From Pseudonocardia endophytica (GTDB taxonomy: Bacteria > Actinomycetota > Actinomycetes > Mycobacteriales > Pseudonocardiaceae): a stretch of DNA of 64,000 bases. Location: NCBI RefSeq assembly GCF_004339565.1, contig NZ_SMFZ01000001.1:434001-498000 (forward strand), in the 5' to 3' direction. Positions 51,935 through 61,700 of this stretch are shown piece by piece. Position 1 is the first letter of the stretch, and each line of letters begins with the position of its first letter. The notes beneath the pieces were generated by a model. The model made no database searches. It worked only from the letters and a program-made list of their open reading frames with translations, and was not told the origin of the DNA. The position numbers were made by a program, and so were the translations under genes.

Positions 51935-54900
51935 TCAGGTCGTCGCGTAGAGGGAGGCGACCCGGGCGAAGTCCGCGGAGCGCTCGTGGTCGCGCAGGGT
52001 CGCGACGAACTCGGCGACGGTCCGGGACTCGAGCAGGGTCCGGATCGAGACCGGGACCTCGTCGCCGAACACCTCCCGCAGCGCGACGATCAGCTTGAAG
52101 CCGGTCATCGAGTCGCCCCCGAGCTCGAAGAACGAGTCCTCCGGTCCGACGTCGGCGAGGTCGAGCTCCTCGGCCCAGATGTCGCGGACCAGCCGGGCGA
52201 GCGGGTCGGTGTCCGGCTCCGTGACGTCCGGTGCGCGTGTCGCGGCACGGTCGGTGAGCAGCGTCCGGTCGACCTTCCCGGCCCGGTTGCGCGGCAGCTC
52301 GCCGACGACGTCGATGCGGTTCGGGACCAGATGGCGGGGCAGGCGCTCGGCCAGCCAGCGGATCAGGGCGTCGACGGGCGCCGTTGCGGTGACGAACGCG
52401 GCCAGCCCGTGGGCCCTGCCGTCGTGGACGATCGGCACCACAGCGGCCGCGGACACGGCGTCGTGCTCGCGCAGCACCGACTCGACCTCACCCGGCTCGA
52501 TGCGCCTGCCGCGGATCTCCAGCTGCCGGTCGGCCCGGCCGTGGAACTCGACCAGGCCGTCGCGGAACGCGCCGAGGTCACCGGTGCGGTAGAACACCTC
52601 TCCGGTGGCCGGGTCGGTGACCAGCGGCGACGGGCCGGAGTTCTCCCCCAGGTACCCCGCCATGACACCCGGCCCGGACACGATCAGCTCGCCGACGGCA
52701 CGCTCCGGGCGGTCGTCGAGGCGGGCGTCGACGACCCGGTAGCAGGTGCCGGGCAGCGGCCGTCCATAGGGGACGGTCGTCCAGCCGGGCGGGACGCCGT
52801 CGTCGGAGATCCGGTGGGCGATGTTCCACGCGGTCGTCTCGGTGGGCCCGCCGATGCTCCAGACCCGCACCGCCGGCGCGGCCCGGCGCAGCCGCGCGAC
52901 CAGCTCCGGCGGCACCCAGTCGCCGCCGGTGAGGACGGTCCGCAACGACGTGAGGCAGGCACCGGTGGCGGCGGCGCCGTCCAGCAGCATCTCCACGGCC
53001 GCGGGCACCGCGCACACGGCCGTCACCCGGTGCCTGCTCACCAGCTCGGCCCACCGTGCGGGGTCGCGCTGCGCCCCCGGGAACACCACACCGCCGCCGG
53101 CGGCGGGCACGACGAGCAGGTCGAAGAAGGACAGGTCGTGGTGCGGCCGGGCCAGCGCGAGGCTGCGGTCCGACGTGGACAGCCCGGTCATCCGGATCGT
53201 CTCCGCGACGCAGACCTCCAGGCCGCGCATCGGGACCGGCACCGCCTTCGGCGTGCCGGTGGAGCCGGACGTGAACAGCACGGCCGCCGTGTCCGGGGTG
53301 GCGTCCGCGGCGAGCGGGACCGCCGCGGGGCCGTGCACGGGGACGACCGGGCACGTCCACGACGGCTCGGCGAGGTCGGTCACCACGGCCGCGACGGGCG
53401 TCCGCCGCAGCAGCGTCGCGATCCGCGCCGGCGGGTCCTCGACGTCCACCGGGAGGTAGGGGCGCCCGGTCGCCAGCACGCCGAGCACGGCGGCGGCCCC
53501 GTCCTGGCCCGGCGGGACGGCCACGGCGACCGGGCGGAGGTCCTCGTCGGCGACGACGGCGCGGATCCCGGCCGCGACGGCGCCCGCGGCTCCGAGCAGC
53601 TCGGCCCGGCTGCGGACGCCGCCGTCCCGCCCGTCCAGGACGGCGACCCGGGCCGGGTCGTGCACGGCGATCCGGTCGAGCACCCGGCCGGGAGCGCCCG
53701 CCGGCGCGGCACGGCCGCGGTCGGCGGCACGGTCCCCGGACACCGCCCGCAACGGTGGCTCGACCCACGCCGCGCCGTCGGCCAGCGCGTGCACCTGGGT
53801 GACCAGCAGCCAGAAGATCCCGTCGACGACCGCGTCCGGGAACCGGTCCTCCACGACGTCCCAGCGCACGACGAGTGCGCCGTCCTCCTCGCCGACCAGC
53901 AGGTCCATCCACACCTGCGGGGTCTGGCTCAGCGCGTAGACCTGGCGCAGCCGCCCGTCGAACAGCGTGCCGATCCCGTCGCCGACGCCGAGCTCGCTGG
54001 TGAACACGACCGGGGCGGCGGCCGCGCCGAGCGCGCCGTGGTGGCGCAGCAGCTCCCGCAGCACCTCCATGCCGGACAGCTCGCCGTGGTCGAGGTCCTC
54101 GGTGAGCCTGCGCTGGACGCGGGCGGCGAGACCGGCGAACGACGGGTTCCCGGTGGTGTCGACGTCGAGCAGGTCGAACGACGCGAACTCGCCGACGATC
54201 TCGTCGACGCGCGGGTGGACGTCCTCGCGGCCGAAGCGGGGCACGTTGAGCAGGAACCGTCCGTGGGTGGCCCACTGCGCCAGCGCGGCCGCGTACGCGG
54301 CGAGCAGCACGCCGCTCGGGGTGAGGCCGTACCCACCGGCGTGCGCCTTGACCGCCGACCACCGCCGGGCGTCGACGACGTGACGGCGGTTGACGAACCG
54401 GGGCGGGCCGTTGCCGTCGGTCGTCGGGAGCCGGGGCGGCGCGGGCAGCTCCGGCACCCGGCGCTGCCAGTACTCGCGGGCCCGCCGGTAGCGGGCCGCG
54501 CCGTCGCCCGCCCGCCAGCGGGTGACGGTGTCGACGTAGTCGCGGAACGTCGGCCGCGACGGGTCCGGCTCCAGCGTGCCGGCGTAGGCGCGTTCCCAGT
54601 CCCGCACGATCTGGCGGACGCTGCGCGCGTCGACGAGCAGCGCGTCCAGGCTCAGGCAGAGCCACACGCGGCCGTCGCCGCGCACGACCACGGCCGTGAA
54701 CAGCGGGAACTCGTCGAACGCGCGCTGCTCGTGCGAGATCCGGTCGCGGATGCGGGCGAGCGCCTCGCGGCCGCCGTCGACGACCTCGATCCGCACCGGC
54801 GGCACGTCGGACAGCACGCGCTGGGTGAACGTCGCGGTGTCGAACACCGTGCGCAGCATCGGGTGGTGCGCGACGACCTGCTGCAGCGCGCGCTCCAGGC

Positions 54901-57541
54901 GGGCCACATCGATCGTCTGCCCCGCGTACTCCAGGTACAGATGGCAGGCGACGTCGCCGCCGTCGAACTCGGGATCGCGGCCGATCAGGTACGCCTGCTG
55001 CTGGTCGAGCAGCCCGAACGGAGCGTGCGCCTGCTCCGGGTCGTCGCGAAGGACGGCGCGGTCCCCGTCGCGGCCGCCGTCCTCGGCGGCGCGTTCCGCG
55101 AGGAGCGCGCCGAGGTCGTCGAGCCGGGGGTGGGCGACGACGTCGGCGACCCCGATCCGCACGCCGGTCTCGTCGTGCAGCCGCCGGGCCAGGTGCATCG
55201 CGGTGATCGACGACCCGCCGAGCGCGAAGAAGTCGTCGTCCGGGCCGGCAGGCCCGCCGAGCAGGTCGGTCCACGCGCGACGGACCGGGTCGGCCGGCGT
55301 CTCCGGGGCGTCCGGTGTGGACTCCCGTGGCGCGTCGTCCGCGACGAGTGCCGCGCGGTCGATCTTGCCGGTGGCCGTCCGTGCGATCGCGTCGACCACC
55401 GCCAGCGACGACGGCACGAGGTAGTCCGGCAGGTGCGCGCGAAGGTGGTCGAGCGCGCGCTCGCGCAGTCCGGCGGGGGCCGAGCCACCTGCGACGACGC
55501 TCTCCAGCCGGTTCTCCCCCGCCTCGGAGCGGGTCACGAACGTCGCCGCGTTGTCGACGCCGGGCACCTCCAGCAGCCGGGCGGTGACCTCCTCCGGCTC
55601 CACCCGGTGGCCGCGGATCTTGGTCTGGAAGTCGGACCGGCCGACGAACGCGAGGGCACCGTGGCCGTCGTCGACGACCAGGTCGCCGGTGCGGTACATC
55701 CGCCCGCCGCCGCCCGCCGGGTCCGGCACGAACCGCGCGGCGGTCAGCCGCGGGTCGGCCACGTAGCCGCGGGCGACCTGTGGCTCGGTGGCGTACAGCT
55801 CGCCGACCTCGCCGCCGGTGACCGGCCGCAGGTCCGCCCCGAGGACGTGGCCGCCGCTGCCGGTGGCCAGCGGACCCAGATCGACGGGTCCGGGACGCCG
55901 ACCGCGCCGGGGCAGCGGCCACGCGGTGATCACGTGGGTCTCGGTCGGCCCGTAGTGGTTGTGCAGCGTGACGGCCGGGTTCGCGGTGAGGAACCGTTCC
56001 AGCCACGTGTTCATCACCAGCGGCTCGCCGGACTGGTAGACGTGGCGCAGCGCGGGCAGGCGGACGCCCTCGCGCAACGCGGCGCGGCACACCTCCTGCA
56101 GCAGCACCTGCGGGCAGAAGAACTCGGTCACGGCGTCGTCGCGCAGCACGGCGACCAGCGCGGACGGGTCGAGGCGCGCCGCGGGCGGGGTGACGACGAT
56201 CCGGCTGCCCGCCGCGAGCCCGGTCAGGATCTCCTGGCTCGCGACGTCGAAGTTGAGCGTCGCGAACTGCAGGACCGCGCCCGGTCCGCTGCGGATCGAC
56301 AGGTGGTACGCGACCAGCCTGCTGATCGCCCCGACCGTGTGCAGGACGCCCTTCGGCCGCCCGGTCGAGCCGGACGTGAACAGCACGTAGAGGCCGTCGA
56401 GGTCGCCGACGGGTTCCCACGGCACGGACGCCGGGTCGACGTCCCGGCATCCGCGGACGTCAACACCGGGCGCGTCGGACCACGCGAACGGCGTCCCGGC
56501 CCGCACGACCGCGCGCAGCGCCGTCCGGTCCGCGACGTCGCGCAGCCGGGCCTCCGGGAAGTCCGGGTCCAGGGGTACGTACGTCGCGCCGACGCGCAGG
56601 ATCGCGACGATCGCGACGACGGCGTCCGCCGAGCGCGGCAGGTGCAGCCCGACGGCGTCACCGCGGCCGCACCCGGCCGCGCGCAGCGCCGCGGCGACGG
56701 CGGCGGAGCGGCGGTCCAGGTCGGCGTAGGTCAGGACGGTGGCGCCGTCGTGCACGGCCGTGCGGTCCGCATCGGCGGTCAGGCGTGCGGCGATCACGTC
56801 GTGCAGCGGGCGCGGACGGGTGGGCGGCGAGGCCGGGGCGGTCCCGGACTCCAGCCGCTCGCGCAGGCACGCGACGTCGGCGGGGTCGACGACGCCCGCG
56901 GCGTGCTCGATCCACCAGGTCCCGTCCGGGTCCGGGCGCAGGGCCAGCGGGTAGTGGCCCGCCGGGTCGTCGGTGTGCTCCAGCACCCGCACACCGGGCG
57001 GGTCGGGCAGCGCCCACGGCCGGTGCAGCAGCGCGGAGCCGCCGTCCTCGTCGGGGCCGTGGAGCAGGGCCGGGTCCGGGATCCGCTCCCCGGGGAACTC
57101 CCGCAGCCGTCCGGGCGACGCGTGCGCGACCAGCTCCTCGAGCCGGTCGGCGAACCGCCGCGGGTCGACGGCGAGCCGGGTGCGGTGCCGGGGCGTGAAC
57201 CGCTCGCGCACCGCCGCCGCCGGGCGGGACCCGGGTGCGTCGCCGCCGGCCAGCCGGACGAGGACGCGGTAGGCGTCCAGCTCGGTACCCGGGCTCCGCG
57301 GCGCCACGACGGTGACCGTCCGGTCCAGCCCACCGACGACGGCCGCGGCCCACCTCCCGGTCTCCAGCACGCGCATCTCGAGCTCGGCGCGGACGGCGTC
57401 GACGGTGTATCGAGGCGTCTCACCGTCGACGCGGACCAGCTCACCGCCGGGCACGTCCGCGGCGGCGGCCCGCCATGCGGCGGTCGGCCGCGGTGCGGTC
57501 ACCGCGGCCGAGATGACCGCGAGCGGGGGGCCGTAGCGCAC
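51935..57541 (-). CDS. NRPS with C-like stub, A-T-Cy-A-T
   Basis: 1868 aa. GTG at 57541 is preceded by GAAGGAG. Residues 1-235 are a short C-like region ending HYPLALRPDPDGTWW, without HHxxxDG. A1 about 245-735 (VLFTSGSTGRPKG, NHYGPTETH, YRTGDL, TATGKIDR). T1 carries LGGSS with Ser778. Cy about 840-1275 has the heterocyclisation motif DALLVD (966-971). A2 about 1300-1760 (VLFTSGSTGTPKA, TGGDWVPPEL, GGPTETTAW, RAGKVDR) resembles Cys/Ser/Thr-type domains after Cy. T2 has LGGDSM. So it condenses and cyclises a Ser, Thr or Cys, giving an oxazoline/thiazoline. No thioesterase. Confidence 0.88.
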   Translation of the reverse strand: MRYGPPLAVISAAVTAPRPTAAWRAAAADVPGGELVRVDGETPRYTVDAVRAELEMRVLETGRWAAAVVGGLDRTVTVVAPRSPGTELDAYRVLVRLAGGDAPGSRPAAAVRERFTPRHRTRLAVDPRRFADRLEELVAHASPGRLREFPGERIPDPALLHGPDEDGGSALLHRPWALPDPPGVRVLEHTDDPAGHYPLALRPDPDGTWWIEHAAGVVDPADVACLRERLESGTAPASPPTRPRPLHDVIAARLTADADRTAVHDGATVLTYADLDRRSAAVAAALRAAGCGRGDAVGLHLPRSADAVVAIVAILRVGATYVPLDPDFPEARLRDVADRTALRAVVRAGTPFAWSDAPGVDVRGCRDVDPASVPWEPVGDLDGLYVLFTSGSTGRPKGVLHTVGAISRLVAYHLSIRSGPGAVLQFATLNFDVASQEILTGLAAGSRIVVTPPAARLDPSALVAVLRDDAVTEFFCPQVLLQEVCRAALREGVRLPALRHVYQSGEPLVMNTWLERFLTANPAVTLHNHYGPTETHVITAWPLPRRGRRPGPVDLGPLATGSGGHVLGADLRPVTGGEVGELYATEPQVARGYVADPRLTAARFVPDPAGGGGRMYRTGDLVVDDGHGALAFVGRSDFQTKIRGHRVEPEEVTARLLEVPGVDNAATFVTRSEAGENRLESVVAGGSAPAGLRERALDHLRAHLPDYLVPSSLAVVDAIARTATGKIDRAALVADDAPRESTPDAPETPADPVRRAWTDLLGGPAGPDDDFFALGGSSITAMHLARRLHDETGVRIGVADVVAHPRLDDLGALLAERAAEDGGRDGDRAVLRDDPEQAHAPFGLLDQQQAYLIGRDPEFDGGDVACHLYLEYAGQTIDVARLERALQQVVAHHPMLRTVFDTATFTQRVLSDVPPVRIEVVDGGREALARIRDRISHEQRAFDEFPLFTAVVVRGDGRVWLCLSLDALLVDARSVRQIVRDWERAYAGTLEPDPSRPTFRDYVDTVTRWRAGDGAARYRRAREYWQRRVPELPAPPRLPTTDGNGPPRFVNRRHVVDARRWSAVKAHAGGYGLTPSGVLLAAYAAALAQWATHGRFLLNVPRFGREDVHPRVDEIVGEFASFDLLDVDTTGNPSFAGLAARVQRRLTEDLDHGELSGMEVLRELLRHHGALGAAAAPVVFTSELGVGDGIGTLFDGRLRQVYALSQTPQVWMDLLVGEEDGALVVRWDVVEDRFPDAVVDGIFWLLVTQVHALADGAAWVEPPLRAVSGDRAADRGRAAPAGAPGRVLDRIAVHDPARVAVLDGRDGGVRSRAELLGAAGAVAAGIRAVVADEDLRPVAVAVPPGQDGAAAVLGVLATGRPYLPVDVEDPPARIATLLRRTPVAAVVTDLAEPSWTCPVVPVHGPAAVPLAADATPDTAAVLFTSGSTGTPKAVPVPMRGLEVCVAETIRMTGLSTSDRSLALARPHHDLSFFDLLVVPAAGGGVVFPGAQRDPARWAELVSRHRVTAVCAVPAAVEMLLDGAAATGACLTSLRTVLTGGDWVPPELVARLRRAAPAVRVWSIGGPTETTAWNIAHRISDDGVPPGWTTVPYGRPLPGTCYRVVDARLDDRPERAVGELIVSGPGVMAGYLGENSGPSPLVTDPATGEVFYRTGDLGAFRDGLVEFHGRADRQLEIRGRRIEPGEVESVLREHDAVSAAAVVPIVHDGRAHGLAAFVTATAPVDALIRWLAERLPRHLVPNRIDVVGELPRNRAGKVDRTLLTDRAATRAPDVTEPDTDPLARLVRDIWAEELDLADVGPEDSFFELGGDSMTGFKLIVALREVFGDEVPVSIRTLLESRTVAEFVATLRDHERSADFARVASLYATT

Positions 57542-57584
57542 CGTCGTCTCCTTCGTCTCGTGTGGTCGGGGCCGTGGTCGCAGG

Positions 57585-58742
57585 TCAGAACACGTCGGCG
57601 TCGAACTCGGCGCCGGTGAACCAGCCCGCCAGGGCGGGCGCACTGCGGGCCCGGTGCGGCGGGTGGAACGCGAGTGCGCGGGTCACGGACAGCAGGTACT
57701 GCGGGTCCGGGTCGGTCGCGAACGTCCCGCCGCCGAGCAGCGCGACGGCGCGCGCTGCGATGTCCGGCGCCCGGGTCTCGACCGCCGTGCGGGCCAGCAG
57801 CGCGACGGCCAGCCCGTCGTTCCCGGTCTGCCCGCGGTCGAACTCGTCGGCCGCGCGGTCGACGGCCGCGCGGCACGCGAACAGGTCCGCGACCAGGTCG
57901 CCCGCACCGCGCGAGTCCGGGCCGGCCGCCGCCCGGCGCACGAGGCCGGCCGCGACACCCAGGTAGGTCGCCGCCGCGAGCACCTCGAACCAGGACCAGG
58001 CCCGCAGGCCGAGCTCGTCCATCGCGTGCGTCACCGGGCCGCCGGCGAGCACCATCGCCCGCGGCACCGCGACGTCGTCGAGCACGATCTCGTCGCTCTC
58101 GGCACCGGCCAGGACCGGGGAGCCCCAGAACGGCTCGACCCGGATCCCCGGCATCGACGCGGGCACGACGGCCAGGCCGACGGTCCCGTCGTCGGGCCCG
58201 TCGGAGCGGACGACGACGGTGCAGGTCAGCAGGTCCATCGACCGGGAGAGGCTGCACGGCTTCTTGCTGCCGCCGAGCACGTAGCCGTCCGCGGTGCGCT
58301 GCGCCGTGGCCCTGGGCACCAGCGCACCCGGACCGGTGCGGGCCTCCGACGAGGCTGACCCGACGAGGTAGCGCCGCGTCGCGATCGCCCGCACGAGCGC
58401 CCAGGCAGGCGCGTCCTCGCCGTGGCGTGTCCCGATGTGCTCGACGAGGGAGACGACGGCGAGGTGGTGCATCATCGTCGCCACCGCGACCGAGGGCGCC
58501 ACGGCCGCGACCGCGGCGTGCACGCGCACCGCCTCGCGGCAGGTCAGACCCAGTCCGCCCGCCGAGCGCGGGATCAGCAGGCCCGGCCCTCCGGACTGCC
58601 GGAACAGGCCGAGCGCCCAGCCGTCCGGGCGCTCCCGGTCGGCCAGCGGGCGGGTGACCAGCTCGTCGACGAGCTTGTCGAGCAGCTCGTTCGTGAACGC
58701 CGCATCGCCGTCGAACCCGTCCGGGCGCGCTGCCGCGCTCAC
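57585..58742 (-). CDS. acyl-CoA/acyl-carrier dehydrogenase (MbtN-like role)
   Basis: 385 aa, acyl-CoA dehydrogenase fold: GPGLLIPRSAGGLGLTCREAVRVHAAVAAVAPSVAVATMMHHL, VGSASSEARTG, GSKKPCSLSRSMDLLTCTVV, VVPASMPGIRVEPFWGSPVLAGAESDEIVLDDVAVP. The GTG overlaps the NRPS stop (GTGA). The usual catalytic Glu of CoA dehydrogenases could not be fixed. In mycobactin-type loci a related enzyme (MbtN/FadE14) desaturates the acyl tail on a carrier; alternatively it could oxidise a peptidyl side chain or the heterocycle. Confidence 0.8.
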   Translation of the reverse strand: MSAAARPDGFDGDAAFTNELLDKLVDELVTRPLADRERPDGWALGLFRQSGGPGLLIPRSAGGLGLTCREAVRVHAAVAAVAPSVAVATMMHHLAVVSLVEHIGTRHGEDAPAWALVRAIATRRYLVGSASSEARTGPGALVPRATAQRTADGYVLGGSKKPCSLSRSMDLLTCTVVVRSDGPDDGTVGLAVVPASMPGIRVEPFWGSPVLAGAESDEIVLDDVAVPRAMVLAGGPVTHAMDELGLRAWSWFEVLAAATYLGVAAGLVRRAAAGPDSRGAGDLVADLFACRAAVDRAADEFDRGQTGNDGLAVALLARTAVETRAPDIAARAVALLGGGTFATDPDPQYLLSVTRALAFHPPHRARSAPALAGWFTGAEFDADVF

Positions 58743-61700
58743 CGCCCGCTCCTCGCGTCCGGGGTCTCGCCGAGAAGCGCGAGCAGCGTGTCCGCGTCCA
58801 GCCCGGACGCGCTCATCGGGGCCGACGGGGCCGTCACGAGCTCCGCCCCGGAGTCGGCGGCCTCCACGGCCGCCACGGCGAGCGCCTCCACCGTCGGGTT
58901 CCGGAACACGAGCTGGGCGGAGATCGGGTAGCCCCGGCCCCTGGCCCGGCTGGCGATCTGGATGGACATGATGCTGTCCCCGCCGAGCGCGAAGAAGCTG
59001 TCCCCGCGCCCCACGTTGTCCACGCCGAGCACCGATCCGAACAGCTCGGCCAGCGCCCGTTCGGCGTCGGTCCCCGGCGGGTCGAACGTGCCCGTCGTGA
59101 TCTTCGCGGGCGGCGGCAGGTCCGCCGTGTCGACGTCGCCGGACGCGGTGCGCGGCAGCTCGTCGAGCACCGCGACCGCACCGGGCACCAGCTGCGCGGG
59201 CAGCCGCTGCGCCGCAGCGCGCCGCACTGCGGCCTCGACCTCGGCGGGGTCCGGGGTGGACGGATCGGAGGGCGTCACATACGCCACGAGCCCCCTGGCC
59301 CGCCCGCCGTCCACGGCGACCACCACGACGTCGTCCACCTCGGACAGCTCCCGCAACGCCTCCGCGATCGCGTCGGTGTCCACGCCGGACACGTCGTCGA
59401 CCCACGGGGCCTCGGCGCCGGCGCCGCTGTCCACACCGGACCCGTCCGCCGCGGCGTCGATCGCCTCCGCCAGCGGCGCATCGGGATCGGCGACGGCCGC
59501 GGTGACGACCGCGCACAGCGACTCCGCGAGACCGGTGACGGTGCGTTCGTCGTAGAGGTCACGGCGGAACACCACCTCGCCGCGGTAGCCGCCGTCGGGG
59601 TCCGGTTCGAGGTCCCAGGCCAGGTCGTACTTCGCGGTGGCGCCGACCTGCGGCCGCACCGCCCAGGAGGCACCGCCCCGCACGACCGTGCCCGCCGGTT
59701 CCTCCCGCAGCTGGACGATCTGGCCGAACAGCGGGTGCGCGGTGCCGGAGCGGTCCACGCCGGCCGCGTCGAGGATGCGCTCGAACGACAGGTCCGCGTG
59801 CTCGTAGGCACCGGCCGCGAACTCCCGCGCCCTACCCAGCGCCGTCCGGAACGTCGGCGCCCCGGACAGGTCGGTCCGCAGGACGATCATGTTGACGAAC
59901 AGTCCCGGCGTCCGGTCCCCCGGCGGCCGGGTGGAGCACGGCGTCCCCAGCAGCACGTCCGGGCCGGCGCCGCGGCCGGCCAGCAGCGTCGCGAGCGCCG
60001 TCTGCAGCACGAGGAACGCGGTCGAGTCCGTCGCGGCGGCGAGCCGCTCGACGCCGCCGCGCAGCTCGCGATCGAGCCGGAACGTCACCAGCCCGCCGTC
60101 GTCGGTCGGCTCCGCCGGGCGGGACCGGTCGGCGGACACGGCCGTCACCGCGGGTGGGTCGGCGAGCGCGTCCCGCCAGAACGCGGCCTGGCGCGCGCGG
60201 CGCTCGACCGTGGACGGCAGTTCGGCGACCGCGCGTTCGGCCAGTGCGAGGTCGACGAGCTGCGCCTCCGGAGATGCGGGGGAAGCCGAGCCGTCGACGC
60301 GCGCCGCGTACAGCTCGGCGAGCTCGTCGACCAGGATCCGCGCCGTCCGGTCGTCGCAGGCGATGTGGTGCACGACCAGGACCAGCACGTGGTGCTCGGC
60401 GCCGACGCGCAGCAGCGTCACGCGCACCGGCACGTCCCGGGTCAGGTCGAACACGACCGACCCGAGGCGCGCCACGGTCTCGTCCAGCCGGTCCGGCGTC
60501 ACGTCGAGGCGCTCCACGACCGGCGGCCCGGCCGTCACGTCCTGCCAACCGACGCCGTCGCGCTCGGGGTAGCGGGTGCGCAGGACCTCGTGCCGGTCGC
60601 AGAGGTCGGCGACGGCGCCGGCCAGCCGGTCGGCGTCCAGCGGCCCGGTGAGCTCGACGGCGAGCGGCACGTCGTATGTCGCGCTCGGCCCGCTCATCTG
60701 GTCGATCACCCAGATCCGGCGCTGGGCCGCGGTCAGCGGCGGGTGCTCGGGCCGCGTCGCCGGCACGTCCGGCGCCACGGGCTCCTCCGGAACGGCCGAC
60801 GACCCCGCGATCCGCGCGGCGAGCCCGGCAGGCGTCGGCGCGTCGAACAGGTCGCGCACCGAGATCCGGACGCCGAGCCGGTCCCGGACCGCCGCGACCA
60901 CCTTCATGATCAGCAGCGAGTGCCCGCCGAGCGCGAAGAACGAGTCGCGTGCCGTCACGTCGTCGCGGCCCAGCACGTCGGTGAAGATCGCGGTGACCGC
61001 CCGCTGGTCCTCCGGCTCGTCCGGGCCCTCCGGAGCGGCCGGGCGCAGCGGCGCGGGCAGCGCGCTCCGGTCGATCTTCCCGTGTGCCGTGGCCGGGAAC
61101 GCGTCGAGCACCGTGACGTGGGCGGGGACCAGCGCACCGGGGAGCGTCTCGGCGACGCCGCGCCGGATCCGTTCGCCCGCATCGGGATCCGTGCCGCCGC
61201 CCTGCAGCGTCACGTATCCGGCGATCTCGTCCCCGGCGATCACGACGGCGGCCTGCCGCACCTCGGGACGCTCCCGCAGCGCTGCCTCGATCTCGCCCGG
61301 CTCGACACGGATGCCGCGGATCTTGACCTGGTCGTCGACACGGCCGACGAACTCGATACCGGAACGGCTCCGCCGGACCAGGTCGCCGGTCCGGTAGCGG
61401 CGCGTCCCGCCCGCGGCGGGGACGAACCGCTCGGCCGTCGCGGCCGGACGGCCGTGGTAGCCGCGCGCGACCGAGTCGCCGCGCACGTAGAGCTCGCCGA
61501 CGGCGCCGTCCGGCACCGGTTCCAGCCTTTCGTCGAGGACGTGCAGGTCGGTGCCGGTCTTCGGGCCGCCGAGCCCGACCGTCCGGTCGCCCTGGCGGCC
61601 GTGGATGCGGGTGCCGGTGACGCAGATCGTGGTCTCGGTCGGACCGTAGAAGTTGGACAGTCCGATCCCGCCGAACGCCGCGGTGAACCGGTCGGCGAGC

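Noticed and set aside
51845..57619. 1924-codon open frame on the plus strand
   Set aside because: Antisense to the Cy-containing NRPS, whose domains and motifs are unmistakable. Long antisense frames arise from GC-rich third positions; the translation is Arg/Gly/Val-rich without domains.
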